Shown here: positions 26,302 to 36,539 of the stretch, piece by piece
Layout: every line of letters starts with the position of its first letter
Position numbering within the stretch: position 1 is the stretch's first letter
Assembly: GCA_028023455.1 (NCBI GenBank)
Contig: JAQFVV010013405.1
Location: 1-64,000, forward strand
DNA length: 64,000 nucleotides
Source: Epiperipatus broadwayi
Lineage: Eukaryota > Onychophora > Udeonychophora > Euonychophora > Peripatidae
Direction of reading: 5' to 3'
Made by a program: the position numbers and the translations under genes
The notes under the pieces: model-generated
Database searches by the model: none
Told to the model about the DNA's origin: nothing
The model's input: the letters and a program-made list of their open reading frames with translations, nothing else

Positions 26302-26360
26302 AGATATATGAAAAATTAAGAACATTAATAAATTTGAAATTAAGAACATTAATAAATTTA
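26278..26360. repeat. Head-to-head junction with duplicated 22-24 bp
   Basis: At the join of the two PLE copies, the sequence AATTAAGAACATTAATAAAT occurs twice in direct succession (around 26315-26334 and 26338-26357), immediately before the plus-strand reading frame. The minus copy ends at about 26301. The short duplication could be a template-slippage product of the reverse transcription that built the inverted pair. Confidence 0.7.
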
Positions 26361-26813
26361 AAAGAAGAAGAAATGTTAAGATATTGTTATTTGAATAAAA
26401 TGAATTATTATAGGAATATAATAAGAGTTAGACATAATAAAAAATTAACAAAATTAATTTATGATAAACAAAAACTTGGTGTATTTAGGAGTGGGAATAA
26501 TAAAAAATATTATTTTAATAATAAGTATAATGGATGTGATAATAAAAATAATTTTATAATTAATTTAACTGGAATGAAATTTGATAAAAAGGAGAAAGAG
26601 ATTTTAGAGAAAGGTTTAAAGTATATTCCTGTCAATAATAGTAATGTTAATAAAGATATTTTTGAAATTGAGGCAAAAAATAAATTATTAATTGATAAAA
26701 TTAGGGAAATTAATAATAATAGCTTAAATATGTATGATGGTTATAAGAAAGATAAAAAATATGATATGATGTTGAGAGAGTTTCAATACAAAATGGAAGA
26801 GTTGGAATATAAT
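26334..26813 (+). pseudogene. Penelope-like element, 5' coding part of the plus copy
   Basis: An open frame from Met at 26334 encodes the N-terminal part of the PLE protein: a basic Tyr/Asn/Lys-rich start, INLTGMKFDKKEKEILEKGL (an NLS-like block seen in PLEs ahead of the RT), then DKIREINNNS and MEELEYN. At 26814 it runs into the LTR of the inserted retrotransposon, after which the frame (to 26900) is foreign. The continuation MISNLEYKYENEH resumes at 34003 beyond the second LTR. No stop is seen in this part, so the insertion is its main lesion. Confidence 0.9.
26809..26813. repeat. 5-bp target duplication (left) of the LTR element
   Basis: ATAAT here matches ATAAT at 33998-34002. Joining the flanks at this motif restores the PLE frame ...EELEYN-MISNLEYK, as in the minus copy. 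The left LTR then lacks its expected terminal TGT, so a 3-base loss at this end must be assumed. Confidence 0.75.
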
Positions 26814-28771
26814 ATAACGGGACGATCCTTTTCAGGACTCGAGGAAGTCGCATCTAACTATAGTCGGACTTTGAGTCTTCTTATAGAATGCCATGGATGA
26901 TGTTATTTAAAATATAATCCAATTCACTCCTCTATTAATAACCTCGTTACTCTGGGAATTCGAGCTCAGAGTAGAAACTTGCAATCGACTCTCTTCAGGC
27001 ATTTCCACAAATATCCCATAGTAATAATAAATTTAATATAAGCTATATATAACTTCTTTATAAATATTAAATCACTAAGTTGATTTAACATATATATGCA
27101 TGAGTATGTATATTTATAAATATTGGTTTTATAAAACGACTAAATAAAATAAACAAATGAGACCTGTTTAATTTTGAAATCAAGTTTAATACATTTTAAT
27201 CAGTAATAAAAAACAAAATATTATCACATAAAAACATTAAAATTTATAATTATAATCTGTGCTTATATACACCAATAAATTATTTAATATTAAAAAAAAA
27301 AATCATTTACATATATATATATATAATTTAAAATCATGGGTATAATAAATACACATGACACATTATAAATCTACCTATTGTGTCATTAAAATAATTCAGT
27401 GTGTGTTGTATGTTTATATACGATAACATCCATTCACACTAGATTAATAATAGAATGTATTTTGATATTAGTTATGTATGTTTAAAAATATATTATGTTA
27501 ATTGTCATGTAAGATTCAATTTGGAATATAATAAAACGTACTTCCAAATTGAAATAATTTAAAAACATTTACCTTAGTCAGCTGTCATTTCCATCAGAGT
27601 ATATATCAAAACATCAATATCTAAATTTTATTAAATAAAATATAAAAAAAATAAAGTGTTCATCTTATCAGTTCCCCACTTTAATATACAAAGTAATTTT
27701 TCTAAGTAAATATAATTATCCACAAAGGAAATAAAGTTTAAGAGTTCTTAAATTATACAATGAAGTAATCCAAGATGAGAAAGAATACGGTTTTATATCC
27801 CTCCTTAGATGAAATAAAATGATGATGAATGTTGAAACATAAAGTTCATTGATCATCCTTCGAAGAGGCAATCCAGATTTTCATTCTTTAAATATTTTTG
27901 TAGTAAAATATTTAACATCTTCTTCAATATAATACTCCAATATTAAAGCAGCTTTTTAAATGAGAATTACAATGATTATATTTAAGCATTGATTAAGTAG
28001 GAATAAATTTACATATTCAAGTTTAAAACATCAGTAGAAATCCCCTGGCATAAATTGTCTAGCCGAAGAACATCTTTATAAATTTTTGTCTTCTTAAATA
28101 TATTTTTTTTAAACTCATTTCGAAGACGTTGATAACTTTTATAACCTTGTTAATTACAATGATTATTTTTGTATAGTTCTTTATAATATTCAAAGGCAGT
28201 AAATTAATTACTTGAAGCAGGTTTTAAAATATTGAATCTTCCTTTTTTAATTTTTCTTAAATGTGTTCTAAATTCGAACACATTAAAATTTACAGACGTA
28301 GTTCTTGCCTTGATAACTAAATAGAAGATTATTGTTGTAACAATATTAGTTCATTTTTATACTGGATTAATTTCAGCAAGCATATCACATAATCACACTC
28401 ACGCTCTATTGTTTAAAATATACAATTTGTAATGAACCCCAAATGTTTATTTCCTTTGTTTCATCTGATAAAAATGCAATGTTGACTTAAGGTTTTGTCA
28501 AATGCCAAGTTTTATATTAACAAAAAAAATACTATTAGTTAGAAACATTTTATTTATGTGTGTGTATATATAAACTAGAATTATTCATTTTTAGAATTAT
28601 TCTTTTAATACTAACTAGTTTATATATATGTATATATATATATATATAGCTGATACATGAAAAGCTTAAGATAGGTGTAAGTTATTTATATCTGTTGATT
28701 CGATATAGGCACAGTTAAATTCACAAAGAAACACAAATTATTTTGGGTGAGGCTCATATGGTACTCTCACA
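26814..28771 (-). repeat. 3' LTR (left copy)
   Basis: About 1.96 kb, matching 31997-33997 base for base over long stretches. On the minus strand it begins TGTGAGAGTACC. The far end should be ATTATACA by comparison with the other LTR, but the last three bases are missing (ATAACGGGACG at the plus-strand start). Differences from the other LTR are scattered substitutions and TA-run length. Confidence 0.9.
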
Positions 28772-28784
28772 TTACCCCTTCCTT
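28772..28784 (-). other. Polypurine tract of the LTR element
   Basis: On the minus strand AAGGAAGGGGTAA directly abuts the TGTGAG start of the 3' LTR. This is the expected place for the plus-strand primer of an LTR retrotransposon and fixes the element's orientation. Confidence 0.8.
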
Positions 28785-29397
28785 AAAGAGTTCAAATTTT
28801 ATATTTACCATTAAAATTTGGACACTTAATGTGTGTCAATGTATGCATTAAATATATAGTTGTGGAGCTTGTTTTTCTTTCCTGCTTTTATCAACCCTTA
28901 TTATTTGCTCTATTTTTTAACCCTTTCTCTTTTTCTACATTAAATATTATTCACTTTAAACAGAAGGATAAAGAGGTTCATATATATATATATATAGGGT
29001 TCTTTTTTTCTCCCCTTTTTATTTTTCTTTAATGGATTCATTATTATGTGCCTCTTTTATAGATGACACATATATTTGTTTGGTCGTCTCCATCCTGCTT
29101 TTCTTTAAGACTTATGGACGTTTTTGAGAACTATCCAAAACATAAGAACATCCATCATTCAGCATGGATTAACTCTTAAAACATTTTTAGTTTTCAGGTA
29201 TCCTAAGAATTAATTTTAATTGCTTAACATACCCTCATCAAAGAAAATTAATGTCTTTTTTTGACTTATTCACATCCTTATACATATATATATATATACC
29301 CATATACTTTTAAATTAAAACTTTCCCCCCCCTTACCTATTCTAAATGATCTTTTCTTTCAATATTTTACTTTATACATAAGTAAAATGTGGCAAAA
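28785..29397 (-). other. Non-coding 3' internal region of the LTR element
   Basis: Between the integrase tail and the polypurine tract there is only A+T-rich DNA with (TA)n runs near 28979 and 29285. The 67-codon plus-strand frame at 28829-29032 is antisense and low-complexity. Confidence 0.5.
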
Positions 29398-29640
29398 TTA
29401 TTAATTTGTTTGACCAAAGTAGGGTTTTAAAGCTCTAGCATTGTAAGTGCCTTTAATGTCTCCCTTTATATTTATCCAGAATGCATTGGGACCTGTTTTC
29501 TTTATGATAGTATAAGATCCCTCATACCGATGATAAATCTTTTTGTATCTGCTCTGTTGGGTTTACTCATATGAGGTGTTTTTATAAAAACTTGATCCCC
29601 AATTTGCAACTTGTGTGAAGTCGTCTCCACATTTTTATTT
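29398..29640 (-). pseudogene. Integrase C-terminal tail of the LTR element, frameshifted
   Basis: Minus-strand frames read LQIGDQVFIKTPHMSK and, after a frameshift, RYEGSYTIIKKTGPNAFWIN, then YNARALKPYFGQT. This is the SH3-like/GPY-F-type end of an LTR-retrotransposon integrase, where a conserved G-[PS]-[YF] and a closing LKPYF are typical. The integrase catalytic core and zinc finger are not found upstream, so this is the surviving edge of a large pol deletion. A second GPF-like end occurs in the frame at 30138-30944. Confidence 0.7.
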
Positions 29641-30137
29641 CTTTGACTGGCCTTTTTTTTTTAACAATTTGTTTATAAGCTTTTACACTATCTTTTTGTA
29701 TATCCATATATATATATATCCAGAAAACGCATGTGCATTGGCTTAATGCTGCTTGCTATTATAGTTTAACAACATCATGCTATATAACGTAAATGTTTTA
29801 TTTATATATATACTTATCAAAATATATAATAATGTACTTACATTTTATAAGTGATGTCAATATCAGATTGCATTATCATGATGCTTAATTGATCTACCAT
29901 TATTACTTATTTACCAACCACAACCTGAACTCTAATAAACCTGTAAGTATTTTTTATACTTTGGTTAACTTGATGCATTTTTTATTGCTATTAATATCAA
30001 TTTCCATTATTTATATATGTATATACATTTATTCTCTTAAAAGAACAGCCTAATGGATTCTATCATTACCGAAAGTCCATTGTCACATCCCAAAGTTGTA
30101 ATCCATGAAGTCCTTCCCTATATGTGTGTTTTACTTT

Positions 30138-30944
30138 TTAAGCACATCCATTAACATGTTCAATGAATGTGAAGGGACCTTCATAAGTATTACACAAGCT
30201 ATGGAATTGTGAACCTTTCTGTCTCTTAGATAGTATTATAAATATTTTTATTATTGGCTGAAGACTTTTTATACTTTGTTTATCTTCAGGATTATGGTGA
30301 TGCTTCATACACCATAATTTACACTTAAGACAATTACATCTATTGCCTTCATTCATATTTTCTAAATTAAACATTTTATTAAGACAATCTTCTTTTCCAT
30401 TAAATATTATCATTAATAACGATCTTATCAGATGGTTGTCATACAATTTATCAACACTTTGTTGATGAAATGTTTTACATTTGCTTTGGCAGTAAACACA
30501 AATATGGTGGGATGACTCAAAATACACTTCACTGTTGTATTCATCTACTATATCTTTAGATTGTGGAGTCATCTCAAGTTTCATGAGTTCATGATTTAAC
30601 TTGTTGTTAATACAAGAAATCCAAAGTCTTAATTTATCTAGACATTCAGTATTATCAGTTGACTGTGTTTCTTTCAAGTCCTGAGACTCAGAATTTAATT
30701 TATATTTCACATGATCCATATCTTCTTCTCTTTCTAAGATTTTTGGATCATATTCAAGCACTTTAGTAATGCTGCAATGATCTTCTACTTCATTGCTCTG
30801 CTGTATGGGAAAATGATAGTCATAACAGTTTTCTTCTGAAATATTCATTTGAACTAAGAGTGATCTGTTTTGGATGCTATCATCATATTTACATATCTCA
30901 TGCTCAGGGTAAGTTTTGGATTCTTGGCATTGAATTGCCATCAA
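30138..30944 (-). CDS. Cys/His-rich protein of the LTR element, unknown function
   Basis: 268 codons from Met. The N-terminal half is acidic. The C-terminal half has two metal-ligand-like clusters, HHICVYCQSKCKTFH (about residues 146-160) and RCNCLKCKLWCMKHHH (about 202-217). It ends YEGPFTFIEHVNGCA, which resembles the GPY/F block of Ty3-type integrases. It follows the gag-like frames in the same orientation and is the longest intact frame in the element. I do not recognise the family. It may be a pol-end product, an accessory protein or a fusion left by deletion. Downstream, after the stop, the frame still reads protein-like for about 20 codons, so the stop may be secondary. Confidence 0.55.
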   Translation of the reverse strand: MMAIQCQESKTYPEHEICKYDDSIQNRSLLVQMNISEENCYDYHFPIQQSNEVEDHCSITKVLEYDPKILEREEDMDHVKYKLNSESQDLKETQSTDNTECLDKLRLWISCINNKLNHELMKLEMTPQSKDIVDEYNSEVYFESSHHICVYCQSKCKTFHQQSVDKLYDNHLIRSLLMIIFNGKEDCLNKMFNLENMNEGNRCNCLKCKLWCMKHHHNPEDKQSIKSLQPIIKIFIILSKRQKGSQFHSLCNTYEGPFTFIEHVNGCA

Positions 30945-30976
30945 TATTATTGATACTTTTGTGTCATGAAGTCTTT

Positions 30977-31645
30977 CTACTTCATTGGCAGTTTGTTTTT
31001 TTCAACAACAACTTTGATTTTTACTTGCATCTTTTCCTTAACATTATCAATATCTTTCTTTAACTCTTCTTTTATAGAAATTATGTCTTCTTTTAATTTC
31101 TTTTCCATATTATCCATATCAACTTTAGTTACCATATTATTGTTCATTCTAGCCATTTCTCCCTTCATATCAGCATTCATTTTATTTATATCAGCATTTA
31201 TATTATTCATATCAGCTTTGGTTGCCATATTATTTATACCAGCTTTTATATTATTTATATCAGCTTTCATATTATTTATATCAGCTTTGGTTGCCATATT
31301 ATTCATTTCAGCTTTCATATTATCCATCTTAGAATTCATTTTATTCATATCAGCTTTCATATCCATTATCATTCAGACCAATTGAGCCATATAATTATCA
31401 CTTCCTTGAGGCTGTACTATTATAGCTTCAGTTACCTTTTGTGTTTGGGGTAATATTTGATCTGTCATATGAACTTGTGAAGGATGTTCAACTTCTTCTA
31501 CAGACCCCTCAGACATTAAGACTTGTAAAGACCCCTGTTCATCACTAATTGAAGTAATTTCTATTTCACTATCTTTATTACTTAAAGATTCTTCTAAACT
31601 TTTTACTTCCATTATTTTTATCTTTTTCTGACTTCTAGTTATCAT
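30977..31645 (-). pseudogene. gag: gag-like coiled-coil protein, split by one stop
   Basis: Two abutting frames in the same phase: 90 codons from MITRSQKKIKIME to MAQLV (31645-31373), an in-frame TGA, then 131 codons (31372-30977). The first is acidic with Ser/Gln. The second is built of near-perfect heptads such as MKADINN and INADINK, which would form a long coiled coil, and ends basic. The TGA reads GTC-TGA and could have come from CGA by CpG deamination, so the ancestor was probably one protein of about 222 residues. Position right after the primer binding site and leader fits gag; no zinc knuckle is seen here. Confidence 0.65.
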
Positions 31646-31978
31646 TAACTAAAAATTTCTAATGTAATATATATAAATTACTTTCGTTTCAAAGTTATAC
31701 TTTAATATATGCCATAAGATTTCATGCTGTGCTTATGCCCTTACATGTAATTCTATTTTTCCTACTTTTATAAGATGTTATTATAATATATGTTAATGCC
31801 CAAACTATAATCGTATTTATTTATTTTAAAGCGACTGATTTATCTGTTTGCTACGGTTTATTTTATTTCAAGGTCTCTATTATTTATTATTCAGTGTTTT
31901 TACCAATTCAAAACATACTCATATATTTATTTATTTTTTTAAACTATGGATTTAACCAATGGAAAACTACTGTTTCAT

Positions 31979-31996
31979 GCCCCATGTTGGGCACCA
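31979..31996 (-). promoter_or_regulatory. Primer binding site, lysine tRNA type
   Basis: On the minus strand TGGTGCCCAACATGGGGC directly follows the 5' LTR end ATTATACA. It differs from TGGCGCCCAACGTGGGGC, the lysine tRNA primer site known from several retroviruses, at two positions, and both are CG to TG or CA changes. It is therefore a decayed but recognisable site, and it sets the LTR boundary. Confidence 0.85.
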
Positions 31997-33847
31997 TGTA
32001 TAATGGGACGATCCTTTTCAGGACTCGAGGAAGTCGCATCTAACTATAGTCGGACTTTGAGTCTTCTTATAGAATTCCATGGGTGATGTTATTTAAAATA
32101 TAATCCAATTCACTCCTCTATTAATAACCTCGTTACTCTCGGAATTCGAGCTCAGAGTAGAAACTTGCAATCAACTCTCTTCAGGCATTTCCATAAATAT
32201 CCCATAGTAATAATAAATTTAATATAAGCTATATATAACTTCTTTATAAATATTAAATCACTAAGTTGATTTAACATATATATGCATGAGTATGTATATT
32301 TATAAATTATGGTTTTATAAAACGACTAAATAAAATAAACAAATGAGACCTGTTTAATTTTGAAATCAAGTTTAATACATTTTAATCAGTAATAAAAACA
32401 AAATATTATCACATAAAAACATTAAAATTTATAATTATAATCTGTGCTTATATATACTAATAAATTATTTAATATTAAAAAAAAAATCATTTACATATAT
32501 ATATAATTTAAAGTCATGCTTATAATAAATACACATGACACATTATAAATCTACCTATTGTGTCATTAAAATAATTCAGTGTGTGTTGTATGTTTATATA
32601 CAATAACATCCATTCACACTAGATTAATAATAGAATGTATTCTGATATTAGTTATGTATGTTTAAAAATATATTATGTTAATTGTCATGTAAGATTCAAT
32701 TTGGAATATAATAAAACGTACTTCCAAATTAAAATAATTTAAAAACATTTACCTTAGTCAGCTGTCATTTCCATCAGAGTATATATCAAAACATCAATAT
32801 CTAAATTTTATTAAATAAAATAAAAAAAAAAAAACGTGTTCATCTTATCAGTTCCCCACTTTAATATACGAAGTAATTTTTCTAAGTAAATATAATTATC
32901 CACAAAGGAAATAAAGTTTAAGAGTTCTTAAATTATACAATGAAGTAATCCAAGATGAGAAAGAATACGGTTTTATATCCCTCCTTAGATGAAATAAAAT
33001 GATGATGAATATTGAAACATAAAGTTCATTGATCATTCTTCAAAGAGGCAATCCAGATTTTCATTCTTTAAATATTTTTGTAGTAAAATATTTAACATCT
33101 TCTTCAATATAATACTCCAATATTAAAGCAGCTTTTTAAATGAGAATTACGATGATTATATTTAAGCATTGATTAAGTAGGAATAAATTTACATATTCGG
33201 GTTTAAAACATCAGTAGAAATCCCCTGGCATAAATTGTCTAGCCGAAGAACATCTTTATAAATTTTTGTCTTCTTAAATATATTTTTTTTAAACTCATTT
33301 CGAAGATGTTGATAACTTTTATAACCTTGTTAATTACAATGATTATCTTTGTATAGTTCTTTATAATATTCAAAGGCAGTAAATTAATTACTTGAAGCAG
33401 GTTTTAAAATATTGAATCTTCCTTTTTTAATTTTTCTTAAATGTGTTCTAAATTCGAACACATTAAAATATACAGATGTAGTTCTTGCCTTGATAACTAA
33501 ATAGAAGATTATTGTTGTAACAATATTAGTTCGTTTTTATACTGGATTAATTTCAGCAAGCATATCACATAATCATGCTCACACTCTATTGTTTAAAATA
33601 TACAATTTGTAATGAACCCCAAACGTTTATTTTCTTTGTTTCATCTGATAAAAATGCAATGTTGACTTAAGGTTTTGTCAAATGTCAAGTTTTATATTAA
33701 CAACAAAAAAAAATACTATTAGTTAGAAACATTTTATTTATGTGTGTGTATATATAAACTAGAATTATTCATTTTTAGAATTATTCTTTTAATACTAACT
33801 AGTTTATATATATATATATATATATAAACTATATATATATATATATA

Positions 33848-33888
<41 letters not shown>

Positions 33889-33997
33889 AGCTTAAGATAG
33901 GTGTAAGTTATTTATATCTGTTGATTCGATATAGGCACAGTTAAATTCACAAAGAAACACAAATTGTTTTGGATAAGGCTCATATGGTACTCTCACA
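31997..33997 (-). repeat. 5' LTR (right copy)
   Basis: About 2.0 kb with canonical ends on the minus strand, TGTGAGAG...ATTATACA. It is slightly longer than the left LTR mainly because a TA microsatellite near 33800-33885 has expanded. It carries the element's promoter, but I could not place a start site among the many TA-rich stretches. Confidence 0.9.
33800..33885. repeat. Expanded (TA)n in the 5' LTR
   Basis: Interrupted TA runs with two AACT/ACTAT breaks. The matching place in the other LTR (28621-28650) is much shorter, so the expansion happened after insertion. Confidence 0.9.
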
Positions 33998-34002
33998 ATA
34001 AT
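33998..34002. repeat. 5-bp target duplication (right) of the LTR element
   Basis: ATAAT, the partner of 26809-26813, directly after the LTR end CTCTCACA. The PLE reading frame resumes with ATG at 34003. Confidence 0.75.
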
Positions 34003-35774
34003 ATGATAAGTAATTTGGAGTATAAATATGAAAATGAACATGAAAGGAGAGTGATTAGTCAAATTAAAAGTAAATATAAAGATATGTTATTTTTGAGAGG
34101 AGATAAGACATCTAGTATGGTAATTATGATGAGGAAAGAATATGATGAAAAAATGAAAAAAATATTGGATGACGATTGTTTTGAAAGAATTAAAAAGAAT
34201 GATGGTATAGAAAATAATAAAATGATTAATAGGATTATAACTGATATGTATAATAAAAACTATATTAATAAAGTGGACGTATTTAGGTTAAAAAGAATGG
34301 ATTTTAAAGATGCAAGTATATATGGGATACCTAAAATACATAAATTAGGTATACCTTTAAGACCTATTATTAGTAATGTGGATTCGTATTACGAAAATTT
34401 GTCTAAATGGTTATATAATAAAATTTTAAAAAATATGGTGAAATAAAAAAAGAAAATAATGTAAGTAATTCATATGATTTTGTAAGGACTTTAAATGTTT
34501 TTTTAGAGGGAAATAAGTATAAAAATGTGTTTTTTGTTAAACTTGATATATGTAGTATGTACACGAATATTGTACCACATAAGGCATTTGATATAATATT
34601 GAATAGATATATTAAAGATACTAATAAGAGTATAAAAATGGAATGTAATCAATTGTATCATATGTTAAATATTTGTTGTAAAGATGTGGTATTTAAATAT
34701 GATGAAGTATATTATAAACAATGTAAAGGATTGAGTATGGGGAATAGTATGAGTGGATTGTTAGCTGCTATATTTATAGATGATTATGAAGATAAATATT
34801 TTTGTGTTACAAAATATAAGCCTGTTTTTTGGGTTAGGTATGTTGATGATTATTTTTTGGTGTTCAATGGCAATTATAGAAAATCTGAATGTTTTATAAG
34901 GTATATTAATTCAATTGATGATGACATTAGTTTTACTATGGAAAAAGAAAAAATAATGTAATTACTTATATGGATGTTATAATAAAAAAAGTTATTAAAA
35001 ATTATACGGTTGGTATTGAAACTAGTGTATTCAGAAAAGAAACTTTTTATGGTTTGTTAAGTAGTTGGGATTCAGAAATTGAATATGAACATAAAATTAA
35101 TATTATTAATAATAGGATAAACAGAGCAATTAATTTATGTTCTGAAGAAAAATTGTTTATAAAAGAAATTAGTAATATAAAAGAGGAAGGTATAAAAAAT
35201 AATTATCCAGTTAAAATTATTGATAAATTATGTAATAAAAAAAATATTAAAAAAATAATAAAGAAGAGAAACAATGGGAAAGATGTAAATAATTTTATAT
35301 ATAATAGTTACAATGTTTCTAGAGATACTTTTATGAAGATTAAAAAGATTATAAAAAGTATAAATAAAAAATACAAAGGGGAAAGTAGGTTAATTATTAA
35401 ACCAGTATATAAAAAGAAATTGAATTTAGGAAATTTAATCAATGATACAAAAAATATAGAAACTGACAAAATGAATGGAATATATTTAATTGAATGTTTA
35501 AATTGTAAGAGGGAGGGGGGTAAAGTTTCATATATTGGTACAACTAAGAATAAATTAAAAACTAGACTTAGACAACATTAGTATGACAAAAATTCAAATA
35601 TTTACATTCATTGTAAAGGTTTAGGTCATAAAGAATTTAGTATTAAAATGTTAGAAAGGGTTAAAAATTACAGAGAAAGGATGGTTAAAGAATTTTTTTA
35701 TATAAAAAAAATATAATCCTACTCTAAATAAAATTAATGGAGTAGATAAGGAATATAAATTACTGTATAATTAA
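34003..35774 (+). pseudogene. Penelope-like RT plus GIY-YIG endonuclease, 3' part of plus copy
   Basis: This continues the protein cut at 26813. Order: LRPIIS block (about 34350), FVKLDICSMYTN with motif A Asp (about 34536), KGLSMGNSMSG (about 34725), YVDD (34839-34850), GIY (35477-35485), CxxC, YIG (35531-35539), and a C-terminal YNPTLNKI-like end before the stop near 35774. The frame is broken after KNMVK (about 34446), after EKEKIM (34961), by an in-frame TAG at 35579-35581 just after RLRQH, and by a slip near 35710. The first three are also in the minus copy. All RT catalytic residues are present, but the protein is not made as one piece. Confidence 0.9.
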
Positions 35775-36327
35775 AATAAATGCTTAATGGGTTTAGGTAA
35801 ATTGTTAGAAGTTTTTTTTTTTGTATAAAAGAGAGAGAGATGGCTGGGGGATGTTTAAATTTGTTTTATATTCATTTAAATATATAGTTTAGGAATGTAG
35901 TTTTAAGATGGGTTTTAGATAAAATTTAAAGAAAGGGGGAGGTTTTTGGAAATTAGAGTTGGTATTTAAATTTGTATAGAAAGTTTCTTGGATGATTTTA
36001 AGATATATTTGTAATTAAACAATGTAAATAAAAAAAAATAGTAATAAAATATAGCAGTGGGAGAAAGATGTAAGTAAAATATATTTCTATATGTTTAATA
36101 TGTTTGTTATTATGTTAATGTAAGAGAAAGTTTTTATGTAATTGAAGTTTATTTGTTGATATGTATTTAATATTGTTGCAGATTTTTGAAAATGACTGTA
36201 TGAGATAAAACAGTTGAAACGTTGGAGTTTTGTATATAAATGTATATATATATATATGTTCAGTATTGAGATAAAAAATAAAGTTTTTGAAAAGAAAAAA
36301 GGAGAAGGATTTTTTATTTGTTGATAT
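35775..36327 (+). other. PLE 3' untranslated region and terminal repeat
   Basis: Non-coding. It matches the left end of the minus copy in inverse orientation, including the AAAACAGTTGAAACGTTGGA box near 36208-36227 and the (TA)n after it, and ends at TTTGTTGATAT before the target duplication. The 77-codon minus-strand frame here is a shadow. Confidence 0.7.
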
Positions 36328-36341
36328 TCTTAATATAAAGC
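36328..36341. repeat. Target site duplication (right) of the PLE pair
   Basis: Exact match of 14 bases with 23799-23812. The SINE-containing repeat continues immediately after it. Confidence 0.85.
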
Positions 36342-36535
36342 TGAGCACTGATTATATATATGTGTGAGGATAGTAATGTGGACCAACTGATGATTGCTGG
36401 TTTAGCATGAAACATGTATATTGGTGATTATTTATTTTTTCAACATGTGTGTGATTAGGTGGGACAGTAATATGATATGGCAATGAGAGTAGTAGGTCAT
36501 GTGAAAGTCTGAGTTCAAATCCTACATATATAATA
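36342..36535 (+). mobile_element. SINE-containing repeat, continuation beyond the PLE
   Basis: The module interrupted at 23812 resumes with CTGAG-like sequence, a (TA)n run, the ACCAACTGATGATTGCTGG leader, the A-box-like GGCAATGAGAG and the B-box-like GAGTTCAAATCC, ending near 36535 in an A+T-rich tail. It is more diverged from the others in the core. Confidence 0.7.
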
Positions 36536-36539
36536 AATA

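Larger units (their letters stand above)
26814..33997 (-). mobile_element. LTR retrotransposon, internally deleted (probably Ty3/gypsy-type)
   Basis: Transcription is on the minus strand: 5' LTR 33997-31997, primer binding site 31996-31979, gag-like frames 31645-30977, a Cys/His-rich frame 30944-30138, an integrase tail about 29640-29398, polypurine tract 28784-28772 and 3' LTR 28771-26814. Only 3.2 kb lies between the LTRs, with no protease, reverse transcriptase or RNase H, so it could only move with help from a complete relative. The LTRs are very similar by eye, so the insertion is fairly recent and younger than the PLE it interrupts. The GPY/F-like integrase tail and 5-bp target duplication favour Ty3/gypsy. 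Confidence 0.9.
23813..36327. mobile_element. Penelope-like element: two head-to-head copies, later split by an LTR element
   Basis: A 5'-truncated minus-strand copy (23813-26301) is joined head to head to a longer plus-strand copy (26302-26813 and 34003-36327). The outer ends are inverted copies of each other, visible at 23865-24030 against 36170-36327, and both have a (TA)n run and an AACGTTGGAGTTTTG/CAAATCTCCAACGTT box. The left end carries about 52 extra bases (23813-23864) not present at the right. A truncated copy joined in inverse orientation to a fuller one is a layout described for Penelope elements. A perfect 14-bp target duplication brackets the whole. Removing the LTR element (7.18 kb) gives an insertion of about 5.3 kb. 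Confidence 0.9.

Noticed and set aside
30860-31385. Plus-strand frames opposite the gag-like region, rich in Phe, Ile and Ser
   Set aside because: They are antisense to the heptad-repeat frame at 30977-31372; the repeated look comes from the coiled-coil codons.
34446-34970. Programmed ribosomal frameshifting in the PLE
   Set aside because: The slips lie at A-rich runs but no slippery-site and stem arrangement was evident, and a shared defect explains them more simply.
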